Assembly (NCBI GenBank): GCA_964612675.1
Contig: CAZTDD010000002.1
Span: 62,001-126,000, forward strand
Origin: CAZTDD01 sp964612675
GTDB lineage: Bacteria; Hinthialibacterota; Hinthialibacteria; Hinthialibacterales; JAKPRU01
Length of the DNA: 64,000 nt
Direction: 5' to 3'
Part shown: positions 27,767-36,821 of the stretch, in pieces
Layout of the letters: every line of letters starts with the position of its first letter
Position numbering within the stretch: position 1 is the stretch's first letter
The notes under the pieces: generated by a model
What the model was told of the DNA's origin: nothing
The model's database searches: none
Seen by the model: only the letters and a program-made list of their open reading frames with translations
Made by a program: the position numbers and the translations under genes

Positions 27767-30022
27767 ATGAGAAAAGTGTTTTGGATTGGTCTGCTTTGTT
27801 TCGCACTGGTGCCCGCGTATGCAGCGGACCGGACGGATTTGCTTGGCGAGTGGACGTTTGACGATGGTACGTCGCAGGATACGAGCGGCAACGGCAACCA
27901 CGGCGATACCGAAGGGTACGTCGTGGACGGGGTATCAGGGAAGGCGTTCGAGTTCGACGGCACATTTGCGATTACTGTGCCCGAATTCAGCGAGAACTTT
28001 GTGTTCGATCAGGCGTTTACGCTGGAAGGATGGGTGTATCTGCTTGAAGGATCGCAGACGATGGTCCGTAAAGGCGGGTCGGCGAATTTTCTCCTCGAAC
28101 TTGGCGAAGGCCGGACGAACGATCCCGGTGCGAACCTGCAGTTTGGATTCGCGACGGATCAGGTGAACATCGGCTCCAGCATTACCTACGGCCCGGCGGT
28201 TCCCTATGCGCAATGGACCTATTTCGCGATGACCTATGATGGCTCGATGCTGCGTGGCTATATGAATGGTGAACTAGTCGCAGAAAACCCGGTGACCGGC
28301 AGCGCCCTCAACGACACCAGCCAGGAACTTCGTTTTGGAAATTATTCTGCCGAGATTTTCGTGGGCCGTCTCGATGAGATTCGGATTTGGAAACGTACCC
28401 TTTCCAACGACGAGATCATGGCGGACTTTGAAGAACTTGCGCCCTCGTTTCGGACGGACCTTGTCGGTGAGTGGTTATTTGATGATGAAACCGCAGTCGA
28501 CAGTACCGGCAATGGAAACGATGGGACGATCGAAGGGGCTTATCCGGTAGACGGACTTTCCGGGAAGGCGTTTGAATTTGACGGAGCCTCGCAGATTGTT
28601 GTTTATGAGTTCAGTGACGATTTCTATTTTGAGAATGCTTTCTCATTGGCCGCGTGGGTCAAGCCCCAAGCCGGATCGGCAACAATGATCCGGAAAGGCG
28701 GCTCCGCCAACTTCCTGCTGGAACTCGGTGTCGGACGGACCAACGATCCAGGCACCAACCCGCAGTTTGGATTTGCGACCGATGAGGTAAACATCGGTTC
28801 CAGCATCGTTTACGGACCGGCGTTGCCGATGAATGAGTGGTCCCTTGTGACCATGACCTACGATGGTCTGCACTTGAGGGGGTACATAAACGGTGTCCAA
28901 GTAGCATCGAACAGCGTGACCGGCCTCGCTCTCAATGACACCAGCCAGGAATTGCGGTTTGGCAATTACTCCAGCGAAGTCTTTTTCGGCCAACTAGACG
29001 ACATTCGTATCTGGTCGCGAACCCTCTTCCCAACTGAAATTAAGGGAATCTTCCAGGAACACGCGGATAAACCAGACGTATCGAGTTTTGCGAAAGCCAC
29101 TCGCGTTTTCGAAGACTTGACCTACTCACCGGGTAAGCCGCTGTCTGTTCCAATTGAGATCGTTGGTCAGGCCGGAGCGGTCATGCTCTCTGACACTCCA
29201 CCGGAAGGCTGGGCCGTCGGTAACATCAGCCATGGCGGTCAACTGACCGACGGCGCGGTTACGTGGGACATCTCCGATTTCACGGGCGAGATGACTATCA
29301 GCTACGTGGTGACTCCACCGGAAACGGCGTCGGAATCCGCTACGTTTGCCGGTACTATCGGTGAAAGCACTATCGTAGGCCCCGACACGCTTGTCCCGGG
29401 CGAACCGGTCGGTATTTTTGAAAATCACATGGATATCGGCGATGTCGCTGTGCCCGGCGAGGTGACGTACGATGAAGCCACCGGGACATATGATGTCGTC
29501 GCCAGCGGAAAAGAGATTTGGAATCATATGGACCAGTTCCACTTCCTCTATGTCCGAACAGTCGGCGATTTCACAATGCAGGCGAAAGCCGAGGTCTATC
29601 CAATCGACGGGGCCGACGAGTGGATGAGAGGCGGTATCGTCGTCCGTGAAGACCTTACACCGCAGTCGGCTTACGCGATTGTGTATTTGCGCAGCGATTT
29701 CCAAATGGGGTATGAGTGGCGTCCGAAGAAGAATATCTATCCGGACAGGACTTCCGATCTTGTGGAATTCGGTTTTCAGGAAGGCGGAATGATGCTATCG
29801 AGGGTCGGAAATCTGATCAGTCTGTATTTCATCGATGCTGGAAACGGAGAACCGTTGCTTCTCGATGAGCGCGAACTCGAATGGTCGGAACCTCTCTATG
29901 TCGGGCTGGCAGTTAGTGCGATGAACGACAGCCTCGGCGACGGACTTGGAACGACCCAAGCGATCTTCACAGATGTCGAATTCGAGGGAACTGTTTCGGT
30001 TTCCGAATGGTCGCTGCATTGA
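27767..30022 (+). CDS. Secreted protein with two LamG-type lectin domains
   Basis: 751 residues with a signal peptide ending at PAYAA. Two successive concanavalin-like domains (about 25-215 and 228-425) are clear internal duplicates: GEWTFDD and GEWLFDD openings, DTSGNGN and DSTGNGN, KGGSANFLLELG in both, and LNDTSQELRFGNYS in both. A middle linker/beta region (about 440-550) leads to a C-terminal beta-sandwich (about 560-745) with EIWNHMDQFHFLY and DEWMRGGIVVRED, typical of DUF1349-like carbohydrate-binding modules. No catalytic motif is evident, so it probably binds a polysaccharide or matrix outside the cell. A long perfect hairpin follows the stop, indicating a single-gene transcript. Confidence 0.9.
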   Translation: MRKVFWIGLLCFALVPAYAADRTDLLGEWTFDDGTSQDTSGNGNHGDTEGYVVDGVSGKAFEFDGTFAITVPEFSENFVFDQAFTLEGWVYLLEGSQTMVRKGGSANFLLELGEGRTNDPGANLQFGFATDQVNIGSSITYGPAVPYAQWTYFAMTYDGSMLRGYMNGELVAENPVTGSALNDTSQELRFGNYSAEIFVGRLDEIRIWKRTLSNDEIMADFEELAPSFRTDLVGEWLFDDETAVDSTGNGNDGTIEGAYPVDGLSGKAFEFDGASQIVVYEFSDDFYFENAFSLAAWVKPQAGSATMIRKGGSANFLLELGVGRTNDPGTNPQFGFATDEVNIGSSIVYGPALPMNEWSLVTMTYDGLHLRGYINGVQVASNSVTGLALNDTSQELRFGNYSSEVFFGQLDDIRIWSRTLFPTEIKGIFQEHADKPDVSSFAKATRVFEDLTYSPGKPLSVPIEIVGQAGAVMLSDTPPEGWAVGNISHGGQLTDGAVTWDISDFTGEMTISYVVTPPETASESATFAGTIGESTIVGPDTLVPGEPVGIFENHMDIGDVAVPGEVTYDEATGTYDVVASGKEIWNHMDQFHFLYVRTVGDFTMQAKAEVYPIDGADEWMRGGIVVREDLTPQSAYAIVYLRSDFQMGYEWRPKKNIYPDRTSDLVEFGFQEGGMMLSRVGNLISLYFIDAGNGEPLLLDERELEWSEPLYVGLAVSAMNDSLGDGLGTTQAIFTDVEFEGTVSVSEWSLH

Positions 30023-30048
30023 TGTAGCGGTTGAGTAAGTTAACCATT

Positions 30049-30094
30049 TCGCCCCCTCTCGTTCCATCGTGTGGTAACGAGAGGGGGCGATTTT
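30049..30094 (+). terminator. Strong rho-independent terminator
   Basis: A perfect 15-bp stem (30049-30063 with 30076-30090), 12-base loop, then TTTTC. It begins 26 bases after the LamG gene stop. Confidence 0.95.
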
Positions 30095-30112
30095 CTGCCT
30101 TCTGCAGTAACC

Positions 30113-30166
30113 TATCGGCCTAATCCGTTCTATCGGCCTGATCCGATCCGTCGGTCTGATCCGGCA
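30113..30166. repeat. 18-bp tandem repeat, three copies
   Basis: Three head-to-tail units of tatcggcctgatccgatc with a few changes; units one and two differ at three positions, and unit three is more diverged. It lies directly after the terminator and just before a GC-rich palindrome. Confidence 0.85.
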
Positions 30167-30177
30167 GCAAGATCTTT

Positions 30178-30213
30178 CTCCCTCTCCCTCCGGGAGAGGG
30201 CTGGGGTGAGGGC
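30178..30213. repeat. Dispersed GC-rich palindromic repeat, copy 1
   Basis: The core ccctctccctccgggagagg folds on itself and is followed by a ggggtgaggg tail. A closely matching copy is at 55110-55146, also just downstream of a tandem array. It abuts the stop of the minus-strand PhoD-like gene and might act as its transcript end. Confidence 0.8.
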
Positions 30214-30215
30214 CT

Positions 30216-31802
30216 CTAAAACGTCAACTTGCTTCTCCTCAACTCAAACGTGTGAATCAGCTCGTTATCGATATTGATGATATCGTACGTGACCAACGGA
30301 TCGGATTGCGTTGTGTCGAAGGTCAACCGCGCGAACGAGCATTTCTCGTTATAGCCGAAAAGACTCCCGGGCATCACCTTGTGAAAATGGATGTTTGACA
30401 GTCGCGAACTCTCGAATTCGTAAAAATCGTATCCGTTCGGACGTTCGATTCGCCAGAGATCGGAGCGGTGGCGGTCCGCCGCTATGAGGATCACGCCCTC
30501 GATTTTGTTCTCTTCCAGGAAGGAGAAGATCTCTTCGCGTTCCTCCTTGTATCCTTGCCACGGATCGAGGCTCCCCGGTTTTGATCCGTACGACCAGGGG
30601 ACAGGCGATGCGAGGACTTTGAACGTTCCCGTCGAGGCTTTCAGTTCCTTAAACAGCCATTCCTTCTGAGCCGGTCCGAGCATACTCGGGTGATTGACTT
30701 TGGGATCGGTGCGGTAATAGCGTCCGTCGAGCATGAAGAAATCAACGTCGGCGATGGAAAATGAAAACCAGCAACCCGGCTGGTCCTCTCCACCCGCATA
30801 CGAAGGGTTGTTCCAGTTTTCTTTGTACAGACGCCACACAGGGATCTTCCACGCGGGCTCGTCGATCTCCGGGCCGCCCCACGAGTCGTTCGTCACAAAA
30901 TCATGGTCGTCCCAAATCGCATAAATACCTCGAGTCCCTGTGAAATAACGATATTCCGGGCGGGACTGACGACGGTAATAGCAATACCGTTGGACATTGG
31001 GTTGATCGGGATGATCGATGTACACGTTGTCGCCGAGGAATAGGAACGCGAGGGGATCTCTGGAAGAAACGGTGTTCCACATTCTCTCATATTCCGGCGT
31101 GTAGCCCGCGCCGCCGCCGAATGCCACCTGAAATCTTGCTTTCTGTCCGGCGGGAGGATGTGTACAGAATGTCCACCGTTCCGGCAACGATTTGCTGTCG
31201 ACCGATACAGAATAGGTATACTCTGTATTGGGTTTCAAACCATTGACCGGTACGATTGCGGTGTAGTCATTCTCCTTTGCGGTTCTTACAGTATCCGATT
31301 CAATCCGCGTGGCCGCGTTTTCAGCTTCGCAGACCACGACCCGGACATTTGCTTCATCCGCAGTCCGTACCCAAACCCTGGCGCTGTGACTGTTTACACA
31401 ACCCAACATCGGCCCGTGAATCAGTCGCGGATTGTATTGTTTCTTCAATTCTTGATACTCGGATGTTTCGTATAGCGGTGCGAAAACCTCTCGTGGACCG
31501 GCGACGAAACGGCCGAAGGGCAAGCCTGCGTCAACAGCCTCTTGCATATGTTGGGTTGCTTGCTCCAGGTTGCCTTCCGTGACATACGCCAACGTGAGCA
31601 AATACAGAGACTCCAAGTCGTTCGGATTGGCCTCCAAATACTGATTCAGACTCTCAATCGCCTGTTCTGTTTTTCCTTTTGCGATATCCGACATTATTTC
31701 TCGTCCGACTTTTTTATACTGTTCGGCCGCAGAAGCCGAACCGGCGAGCGAACAAGCAAGCACACAAAAAGCGACAAATGAGACGATCTTACGTTTCATC
31801 AT
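30216..31802 (-). CDS. Secreted PhoD-like metallophosphatase with TPR-like N-terminus
   Basis: 528 residues with a signal peptide (LACSLAGSASAA). Residues 30-100 form a short TPR-like helical repeat region, then a PhoD N-terminal beta domain (about 125-225: SHSARVWVRT, LKPNTEYTYSV). The catalytic domain shows GDNVYID, AIWDDHDFVTND, DGRYY and AADRHRSD, the metal-binding series of PhoD alkaline phosphatases; the last block differs from the common GDxHxS form. It would release phosphate from diesters or monoesters outside the cytoplasm. AGGAG is 9 bases before the ATG pair. It is divergent from the lyase gene at 32046. Confidence 0.9.
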   Translation of the reverse strand: MMKRKIVSFVAFCVLACSLAGSASAAEQYKKVGREIMSDIAKGKTEQAIESLNQYLEANPNDLESLYLLTLAYVTEGNLEQATQHMQEAVDAGLPFGRFVAGPREVFAPLYETSEYQELKKQYNPRLIHGPMLGCVNSHSARVWVRTADEANVRVVVCEAENAATRIESDTVRTAKENDYTAIVPVNGLKPNTEYTYSVSVDSKSLPERWTFCTHPPAGQKARFQVAFGGGAGYTPEYERMWNTVSSRDPLAFLFLGDNVYIDHPDQPNVQRYCYYRRQSRPEYRYFTGTRGIYAIWDDHDFVTNDSWGGPEIDEPAWKIPVWRLYKENWNNPSYAGGEDQPGCWFSFSIADVDFFMLDGRYYRTDPKVNHPSMLGPAQKEWLFKELKASTGTFKVLASPVPWSYGSKPGSLDPWQGYKEEREEIFSFLEENKIEGVILIAADRHRSDLWRIERPNGYDFYEFESSRLSNIHFHKVMPGSLFGYNEKCSFARLTFDTTQSDPLVTYDIINIDNELIHTFELRRSKLTF

Positions 31803-31958
31803 GGATTTGTTCTCCTTTGCTGTTATGAGTCCACCTATTCAACGGTATATTCTTTCTGTCCGGCTTGCCGGAACTTCTCTCATAGTAGAAGACGTGGAAA
31901 CAGCTGGAAAGTGCAACCCCGCAGAGCTGTTGAGGAGGATGCTGAACATCTTTCCAAC

Positions 31959-31986
31959 TTGACACTCCCACGATTCGGTTTACCAT
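31959..31986 (+). promoter_or_regulatory. Candidate sigma-70 promoter for the lyase gene
   Basis: TTGACA at 31959-31964 is followed after 16 bases by TACCAT (31981-31986), which matches four of six positions of the -10 consensus. It lies about 60 bases before the ATG at 32046 in a divergent intergenic region. Inferred from hexamers only. Confidence 0.35.
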
Positions 31987-32045
31987 TCGATGTATTCAGA
32001 ACCCGTCCCGTACTCGACATAACGCGTTAGGAGATTGAATTCACA

Positions 32046-34460
32046 ATGCATAAACCGTACATTTTCGTCTCTATGCTTACATGGACATGTCTTTTGGGTT
32101 TACCCGCCGCTTCCGCCGAACCGCTCGAGGTCGACGACAGGCCCGGCACGACGGAAGAGTGGGGATTTCGTCCCGGGGACGGAGCGACGATAGAAATCAC
32201 TCCGCCGGGATTTGCGTGGCGACCTCAGAAAAACGCCGGGACTTACGAAATTCAGTGTTCAGCGGAAGCCGAGTTTTCGAAAATTGAGTACACTGCCGAC
32301 GGAATTGTATATACTGTTCATACTCCTTCGCGTACATTGCCCTCAGGGAAATGGTTTTGGCGATTCCGGTACATGGGGCCCGGCAACGAGGCTTCGGAAT
32401 GGAGCGATGTCAGGTCGTTTACGATTGCCGAAAATGCCCGGGAGATGCCTCTCCCTCCCAAAGAAGAACTTTTGACGCGGCTTCCGGATGCGCATCCACG
32501 ATTGTTTGTTCGTCCCGAACAGATACAGGAACTGCGCCGCCGCGCGCAGACCGATCTGAAACCCTACTATCAAGATTTAGTGGAAACATCGGAGGAACTT
32601 TTGAAAGATCCTCCACCGACTAAGGAACCGCCGCGGTATCCTGAGGGGATGGAAAGAAAAAGCGATGAGTGGCGGGAGATTTGGTGGGGGAACCGGCGAT
32701 ATACGATCAACACCCTTAATGGAGCCGCCACATTAGCTTTTACGCGCCTAATGGGGGGCAAGGACGAGTACGGCGAACTTGCAAAAAGGATTTTGCTGGA
32801 ATGCGCGGAGTGGGACCCGAAAGGCTCGACCGGTTATCGCTATAACGATGAAGCCGGTATGCCCTACAATTATTATTTTTCACGGACCTATACATTTTTG
32901 CATGATTTGCTTAGTGACCACGAGCGAGAAAAGTGTCAAGAGGTGATGAGGATACGAGGGGAGGAAATGTATCGACACCTCTATCCGAGACACCTGTGGC
33001 GTCCTTACTCCAGCCATAGCAATCGAGCGTGGCATTTTCTCGGCGAAATCGGTATCGCTTTTTACGACGAAATTCCAGAGGCGGGCGAGTGGGCGTGGTT
33101 TGCGGCGAATGTGTTTCGGAATGTATATCCGGTCTGGTGCGATGAGTACGGCGGCTGGCACGAGGGGATGGCCTATTGGCGGAGTTATATACGGCGATTC
33201 ACCTGGTGGGCGGATGTTATGCGAGTGGCGATGGACATTGACGCGTATGACAAACCGTACTTTTCGCAGATCGGCTATTATCCAATGTATCTTCAACCGC
33301 CGGGAACCGAGGGAGGCGGTTTTGGAGATTTGACCGCGCGGCTCGATTCGGAAGGCAACCGGAATTTGATGGCCATTTTTGCCGCGCAAGCCCAGAATCC
33401 ATACTGGCAATGGTATGTGGAAGCACACGGTGGATCGTACCGTGAGGGGGGATATATCGGTTTTATTCGTGGTGCTTTGCCCTCGGTCGAGGCGAAACCG
33501 CCTGTCGATCTGCCTACATCCAGATGTTTCCAGGGCGTCGGTCAGGCCATGCTGAACACGAACGTAATGGACGCGGAGGATAATGTTGAGATTGTTTTCA
33601 AAAGTAGTCCATTCGGTACGCAAAGTCATGGTTATGAATCGCAGAATGCCTTTCTGCTCTATGCTTTCGGTGAACGTCTGCTGATCCGCACGGGACGCCG
33701 CGATTCCTACGGCAGCAAACACCATAAACAATGGATGTGGAAAACCAAGTCGGTAAATTCGATCACTGTGAATGGCGAGGGATTGCACGGACATTCCGCC
33801 CGCGAAGTCGGGAAAATACTGGATTTCGAAACAGGCCCTGTATTCGACTATGTTTCCGGCGAAGCAGAGGAGGCGTATGGCGATCTGCTGGACCGATTCA
33901 CTCGACGGATTCTCTTTATCAAGCCGGAAATTGTCGTGATTTTCGATACACTGGCTGCTCCCGAACCGTCAACTTTTGAGTGGCTTCTCCATGCACCCAC
34001 GGAAATGGAAATCCACAGTCAGAACAGAATCACCGTCAAAAACGGCCGCGCCGCATGCCGGGTCAACCTGATCTGGCCGAAGAATTTGGAAGTCAGCCAG
34101 ACAGACGAATTCGATCCGCCGCCTCGGCCGCGAGTCAAACTGATCGAGTACCACCTGACCGCCCAGACCCCATCAACTCAACCAACGCAGGATTTCGTGA
34201 CCGTGATACGTCCGTACAGAGCCGAAAACGAATTGGATGGAGAGCCCGTAAGCAAGAGGATTGGCGATAAGCATTTTCTGCGCATTCCTTGTGCAGACGG
34301 ATATGCCGTCGTCTTATTACAGCCGGACGGTGGCGATATGTTCTCTGCCGAGCAATTCACGACGGACGCTGAAGTCGCATCGGTGTTATTCGATGGAGAA
34401 GAGAAACCGGTCAGCACATTTGTCATGAACGGAAGTCAGATTCAGATAGGCAGAGAATAA
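32046..34460 (+). CDS. Secreted heparinase II/III-like polysaccharide lyase with DUF4962 N-terminus
   Basis: 804 residues with a signal peptide (LGLPAASA). The N-terminal beta domain, about residues 25-125, reads like a fibronectin-type carbohydrate module (PPGFAWRPQKNAGTYEIQCS). Then come DAHPRLFVRPEQIQELRRRA and an (alpha/alpha) toroid of about 350 residues with YSSHSNRAWHFLGE and DEYGGWHEGMAYW, and a C-terminal beta-sandwich starting near SHGYESQNAFLLYAFGERLL. This is the DUF4962/heparinase II-III arrangement of enzymes that cleave uronic-acid-containing glycans by elimination. It is followed 23 bases later by a DJ-1-type gene on the same strand. Confidence 0.88.
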   Translation: MHKPYIFVSMLTWTCLLGLPAASAEPLEVDDRPGTTEEWGFRPGDGATIEITPPGFAWRPQKNAGTYEIQCSAEAEFSKIEYTADGIVYTVHTPSRTLPSGKWFWRFRYMGPGNEASEWSDVRSFTIAENAREMPLPPKEELLTRLPDAHPRLFVRPEQIQELRRRAQTDLKPYYQDLVETSEELLKDPPPTKEPPRYPEGMERKSDEWREIWWGNRRYTINTLNGAATLAFTRLMGGKDEYGELAKRILLECAEWDPKGSTGYRYNDEAGMPYNYYFSRTYTFLHDLLSDHEREKCQEVMRIRGEEMYRHLYPRHLWRPYSSHSNRAWHFLGEIGIAFYDEIPEAGEWAWFAANVFRNVYPVWCDEYGGWHEGMAYWRSYIRRFTWWADVMRVAMDIDAYDKPYFSQIGYYPMYLQPPGTEGGGFGDLTARLDSEGNRNLMAIFAAQAQNPYWQWYVEAHGGSYREGGYIGFIRGALPSVEAKPPVDLPTSRCFQGVGQAMLNTNVMDAEDNVEIVFKSSPFGTQSHGYESQNAFLLYAFGERLLIRTGRRDSYGSKHHKQWMWKTKSVNSITVNGEGLHGHSAREVGKILDFETGPVFDYVSGEAEEAYGDLLDRFTRRILFIKPEIVVIFDTLAAPEPSTFEWLLHAPTEMEIHSQNRITVKNGRAACRVNLIWPKNLEVSQTDEFDPPPRPRVKLIEYHLTAQTPSTQPTQDFVTVIRPYRAENELDGEPVSKRIGDKHFLRIPCADGYAVVLLQPDGGDMFSAEQFTTDAEVASVLFDGEEKPVSTFVMNGSQIQIGRE

Positions 34461-34483
34461 CATATCGCTTTCGAGGATTCACA

Positions 34484-35146
34484 ATGTGCTTGAAACTCCG
34501 CTGTATACAAACCGTCTGCGTGATTTTGTTTTCCATTTTTGTATTCGTTGTTATACCTCACACGGCGCGGACGGATGAACACGACGGCAATTCACTCGAA
34601 CTTCAGGGATGTCGCGTCGCAATCCTTATTGCCGACGGATATCACGATCACGAATTCTGGTTCCCGTATTATCGCTTCAAGGAAGCCGGAGCGGAGGTTA
34701 TTGTCGCCGGTCCACACAAAGGAACGGTGTATGGGGAAGGACGTCACGGCAAGGACGGTCTTCCGGCGGAGGTAACCCATGCTGTAAGCGAAATTGTAAA
34801 TGAATCATTTGACTTGATATATCTCCCGGGTGGTCTCTGGTCTCCGATGACTCTCCGTGCACACAAACCGACACTGGATTTTCTGAGACAATCTACGGAA
34901 GACGATGTTCTGATTGCCGCGATCTGTCATGCGCCTTGGATCTTGATTTCCGCAGAACTGGTAGAGGGAAAGAAGATCGCCTGTCCTTCCGACATGGCGA
35001 TTGACGTTACAAACGCCGGCGGCGAATATGTGAAAGAGCGCTGTGTACGAGACGGGAATCTAATTACTGCCGTTTATTTCGGTTATTTACCGGAACATTT
35101 TCGAGAGATAATGACTGTATTGAAAGCAAGGATGAAAACGCGTTAA
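34484..35146 (+). CDS. Exported DJ-1/PfpI family protein
   Basis: 220 residues. The first 30 form a signal or anchor (VCVILFSIFVFVVIPHTA), unusual because most members are cytoplasmic. The family fold shows ILIADGYHDHEFWFPYYRFKEAGAEV, LIYLPGG and the nucleophile elbow AAICHAPWIL with the reactive cysteine followed by histidine. Related proteins act as glyoxalases, deglycases, hydratases or chaperones. GAGG lies 7 bases before the ATG. Position between two glycan-degrading enzymes suggests it handles a reactive sugar product or protects the envelope, but that is inference. Confidence 0.9.
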   Translation: MCLKLRCIQTVCVILFSIFVFVVIPHTARTDEHDGNSLELQGCRVAILIADGYHDHEFWFPYYRFKEAGAEVIVAGPHKGTVYGEGRHGKDGLPAEVTHAVSEIVNESFDLIYLPGGLWSPMTLRAHKPTLDFLRQSTEDDVLIAAICHAPWILISAELVEGKKIACPSDMAIDVTNAGGEYVKERCVRDGNLITAVYFGYLPEHFREIMTVLKARMKTR

Positions 35147-35207
35147 GTCTATTCAGCGCGATTAGTAACTGGAAATAGTTATTAAGGGAAGGAAGGTTAG
35201 AAGAAGA

Positions 35208-36812
35208 ATGAAGAGAAGATTCAGCGTACTCGTTTCATTTTTAGTTGCCGTTCTCTCTGGCGTTTCGTACGGCGCTACTCTTGTATCGAATACCGCAGAG
35301 GCACCGCATCGGGGTGTATATGAAATCGTTCTTAAGATGGACAAGCGGGTAGGAAATCCGTATTTCGATGTCGATTTTCGTGTAACGTTTGTCCGGCCGG
35401 ACCGGAGTCAGGTCGTTGTTGACGGTTTTTACGACGGCGGGGGTGTTTTCAAAGCGAGGGCCTATTGTGACACGTTGGGACAATGGCGGTGGTTTTCAGC
35501 TTCAAACGTCTCCGGTTTGAACGCGAAATCCGGTTCGTTCAATGTGAACCCCTCCAAGTTCAAAGGAAAATTGAGAAAACATCCGGACGATCCTCAGCAA
35601 TTCGCTTATGATAACGGGGAGTGGTTTCTTCATATTGGGGATACCGGTTACCGCTACGTAACCGACACGGAACCCGAATGGATGGCATATATCGATCAGG
35701 CTGCTGAGGTTGGTTTTACGAAAATCCGCACGTGGTTTTGTCGAGGGCGCAGCGATGTCCAAGCACTATTTTCCGAGGGTCGTTCCAAATTGAACTTGGA
35801 GTATTGGCGGGAAATCGACAAACGCGTTACCTACGCGTTGAATCGTCATCCGCATATCATCTTTCAGTTGATACCCTATGGAGAAGACACAAAAGAGATC
35901 GAGCGCTACGGAAAAGCCGATCGGGCCGCGATTCTTGTTGCGAAGTATGCGCAAGCGCGGTTTTCGGCATTCCCGAATATCTACTGGTGTGTCTCAAATG
36001 ACCGTCATATTATCGCTCGAAAGCAGATGGGAGACCGCGATGCTTCGCCCTACGTGATCGACCGCATCGCAAAAGACATGCGAGCACGAGAGCCATGGGG
36101 AACGTTGCTCACAAATCATCAACAACGCTTTCAAGGCTATTACTTCGTTGACGAAGAATGGTCGGACATTATTACCTTAGAGGATCTGGACCAGGCTGAC
36201 GGACGTGTAGTTGTTCAGTATTTTCGAGACACGGACGATCCGGTGGTACTGGATGAAGACCGATATGAATGTTACAGAGGCCCCGAGCACGATCGATATT
36301 TCTTCCGGCGGTTAATGTGGGCGTGTCTTCTGTCCGGCGGTTCTGCAACATATGGCGGTTTGAAAACCTATGAGCCGTATGACGGAGAATTGAGAGGTGT
36401 TCAGGGATATCTGGACGCTGTGAAGAGCGGCAAACTGGAGGACGGCGCTCATGATTTTCGATTTATTCACCAGTTCTTTAACGATACGGGCATGACGTTG
36501 ACGGGGATGAGACCGAACGACGCGATGGTGGGATACGATCCGCTCCTGTACAAATGCATCGAAGATGAAGAGCATTTGATCATCTATTTACAGAATCCCG
36601 ATTCGCGCAACATTGAAAAGGCGAACGTCTCAGAGGAAACCGCTACTCTTACGATTCATCTACGTCGGGGGTCTTATAAGGGAAGGTGGTTCGACCCCAG
36701 GACCGGCGAGTGGCATGAAGAAGAGAAGACGATGGAGGTCGTCGGTGGATACGAGCGAGAACTTACCGCACCTATTCCTGGCGATGTGATCCTGTATTTA
36801 AAAAAGAAATGA
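35208..36812 (+). CDS. Secreted DUF5060/DUF4038 glycoside hydrolase-like protein
   Basis: 534 residues with a signal peptide ending near SYGA. Residues 25-115 match DUF5060 (HRGVYEIVLKM, NPYFDVDFRVTFVRPD, VDGFYDGGGVFKARAYCDTLGQW). The barrel starts at FAYDNGEWFLHIGDTGYRY, the DUF4038 signature, and continues with GFTKIRTWF, HPHIIFQLIPYGED and IYWCVSNDRH. The C-terminus (about 445-534) is the small beta domain often called putative collagen-binding (GRWFDPRTGEWH). Relatives include GH140 apiosidases, so cleavage of plant or algal side chains is plausible. It lies 61 bases after the DJ-1-type gene and is probably in the same transcript as the lyase. Confidence 0.88.
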   Translation: MKRRFSVLVSFLVAVLSGVSYGATLVSNTAEAPHRGVYEIVLKMDKRVGNPYFDVDFRVTFVRPDRSQVVVDGFYDGGGVFKARAYCDTLGQWRWFSASNVSGLNAKSGSFNVNPSKFKGKLRKHPDDPQQFAYDNGEWFLHIGDTGYRYVTDTEPEWMAYIDQAAEVGFTKIRTWFCRGRSDVQALFSEGRSKLNLEYWREIDKRVTYALNRHPHIIFQLIPYGEDTKEIERYGKADRAAILVAKYAQARFSAFPNIYWCVSNDRHIIARKQMGDRDASPYVIDRIAKDMRAREPWGTLLTNHQQRFQGYYFVDEEWSDIITLEDLDQADGRVVVQYFRDTDDPVVLDEDRYECYRGPEHDRYFFRRLMWACLLSGGSATYGGLKTYEPYDGELRGVQGYLDAVKSGKLEDGAHDFRFIHQFFNDTGMTLTGMRPNDAMVGYDPLLYKCIEDEEHLIIYLQNPDSRNIEKANVSEETATLTIHLRRGSYKGRWFDPRTGEWHEEEKTMEVVGGYERELTAPIPGDVILYLKKK

Positions 36813-36821
36813 CCCGCCAGG

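Noticed and set aside
32046..36812. Polysaccharide utilisation locus of Bacteroidota type
   Set aside because: No SusC/SusD-like pair or hybrid regulator is present, although secreted glycan enzymes are clustered.
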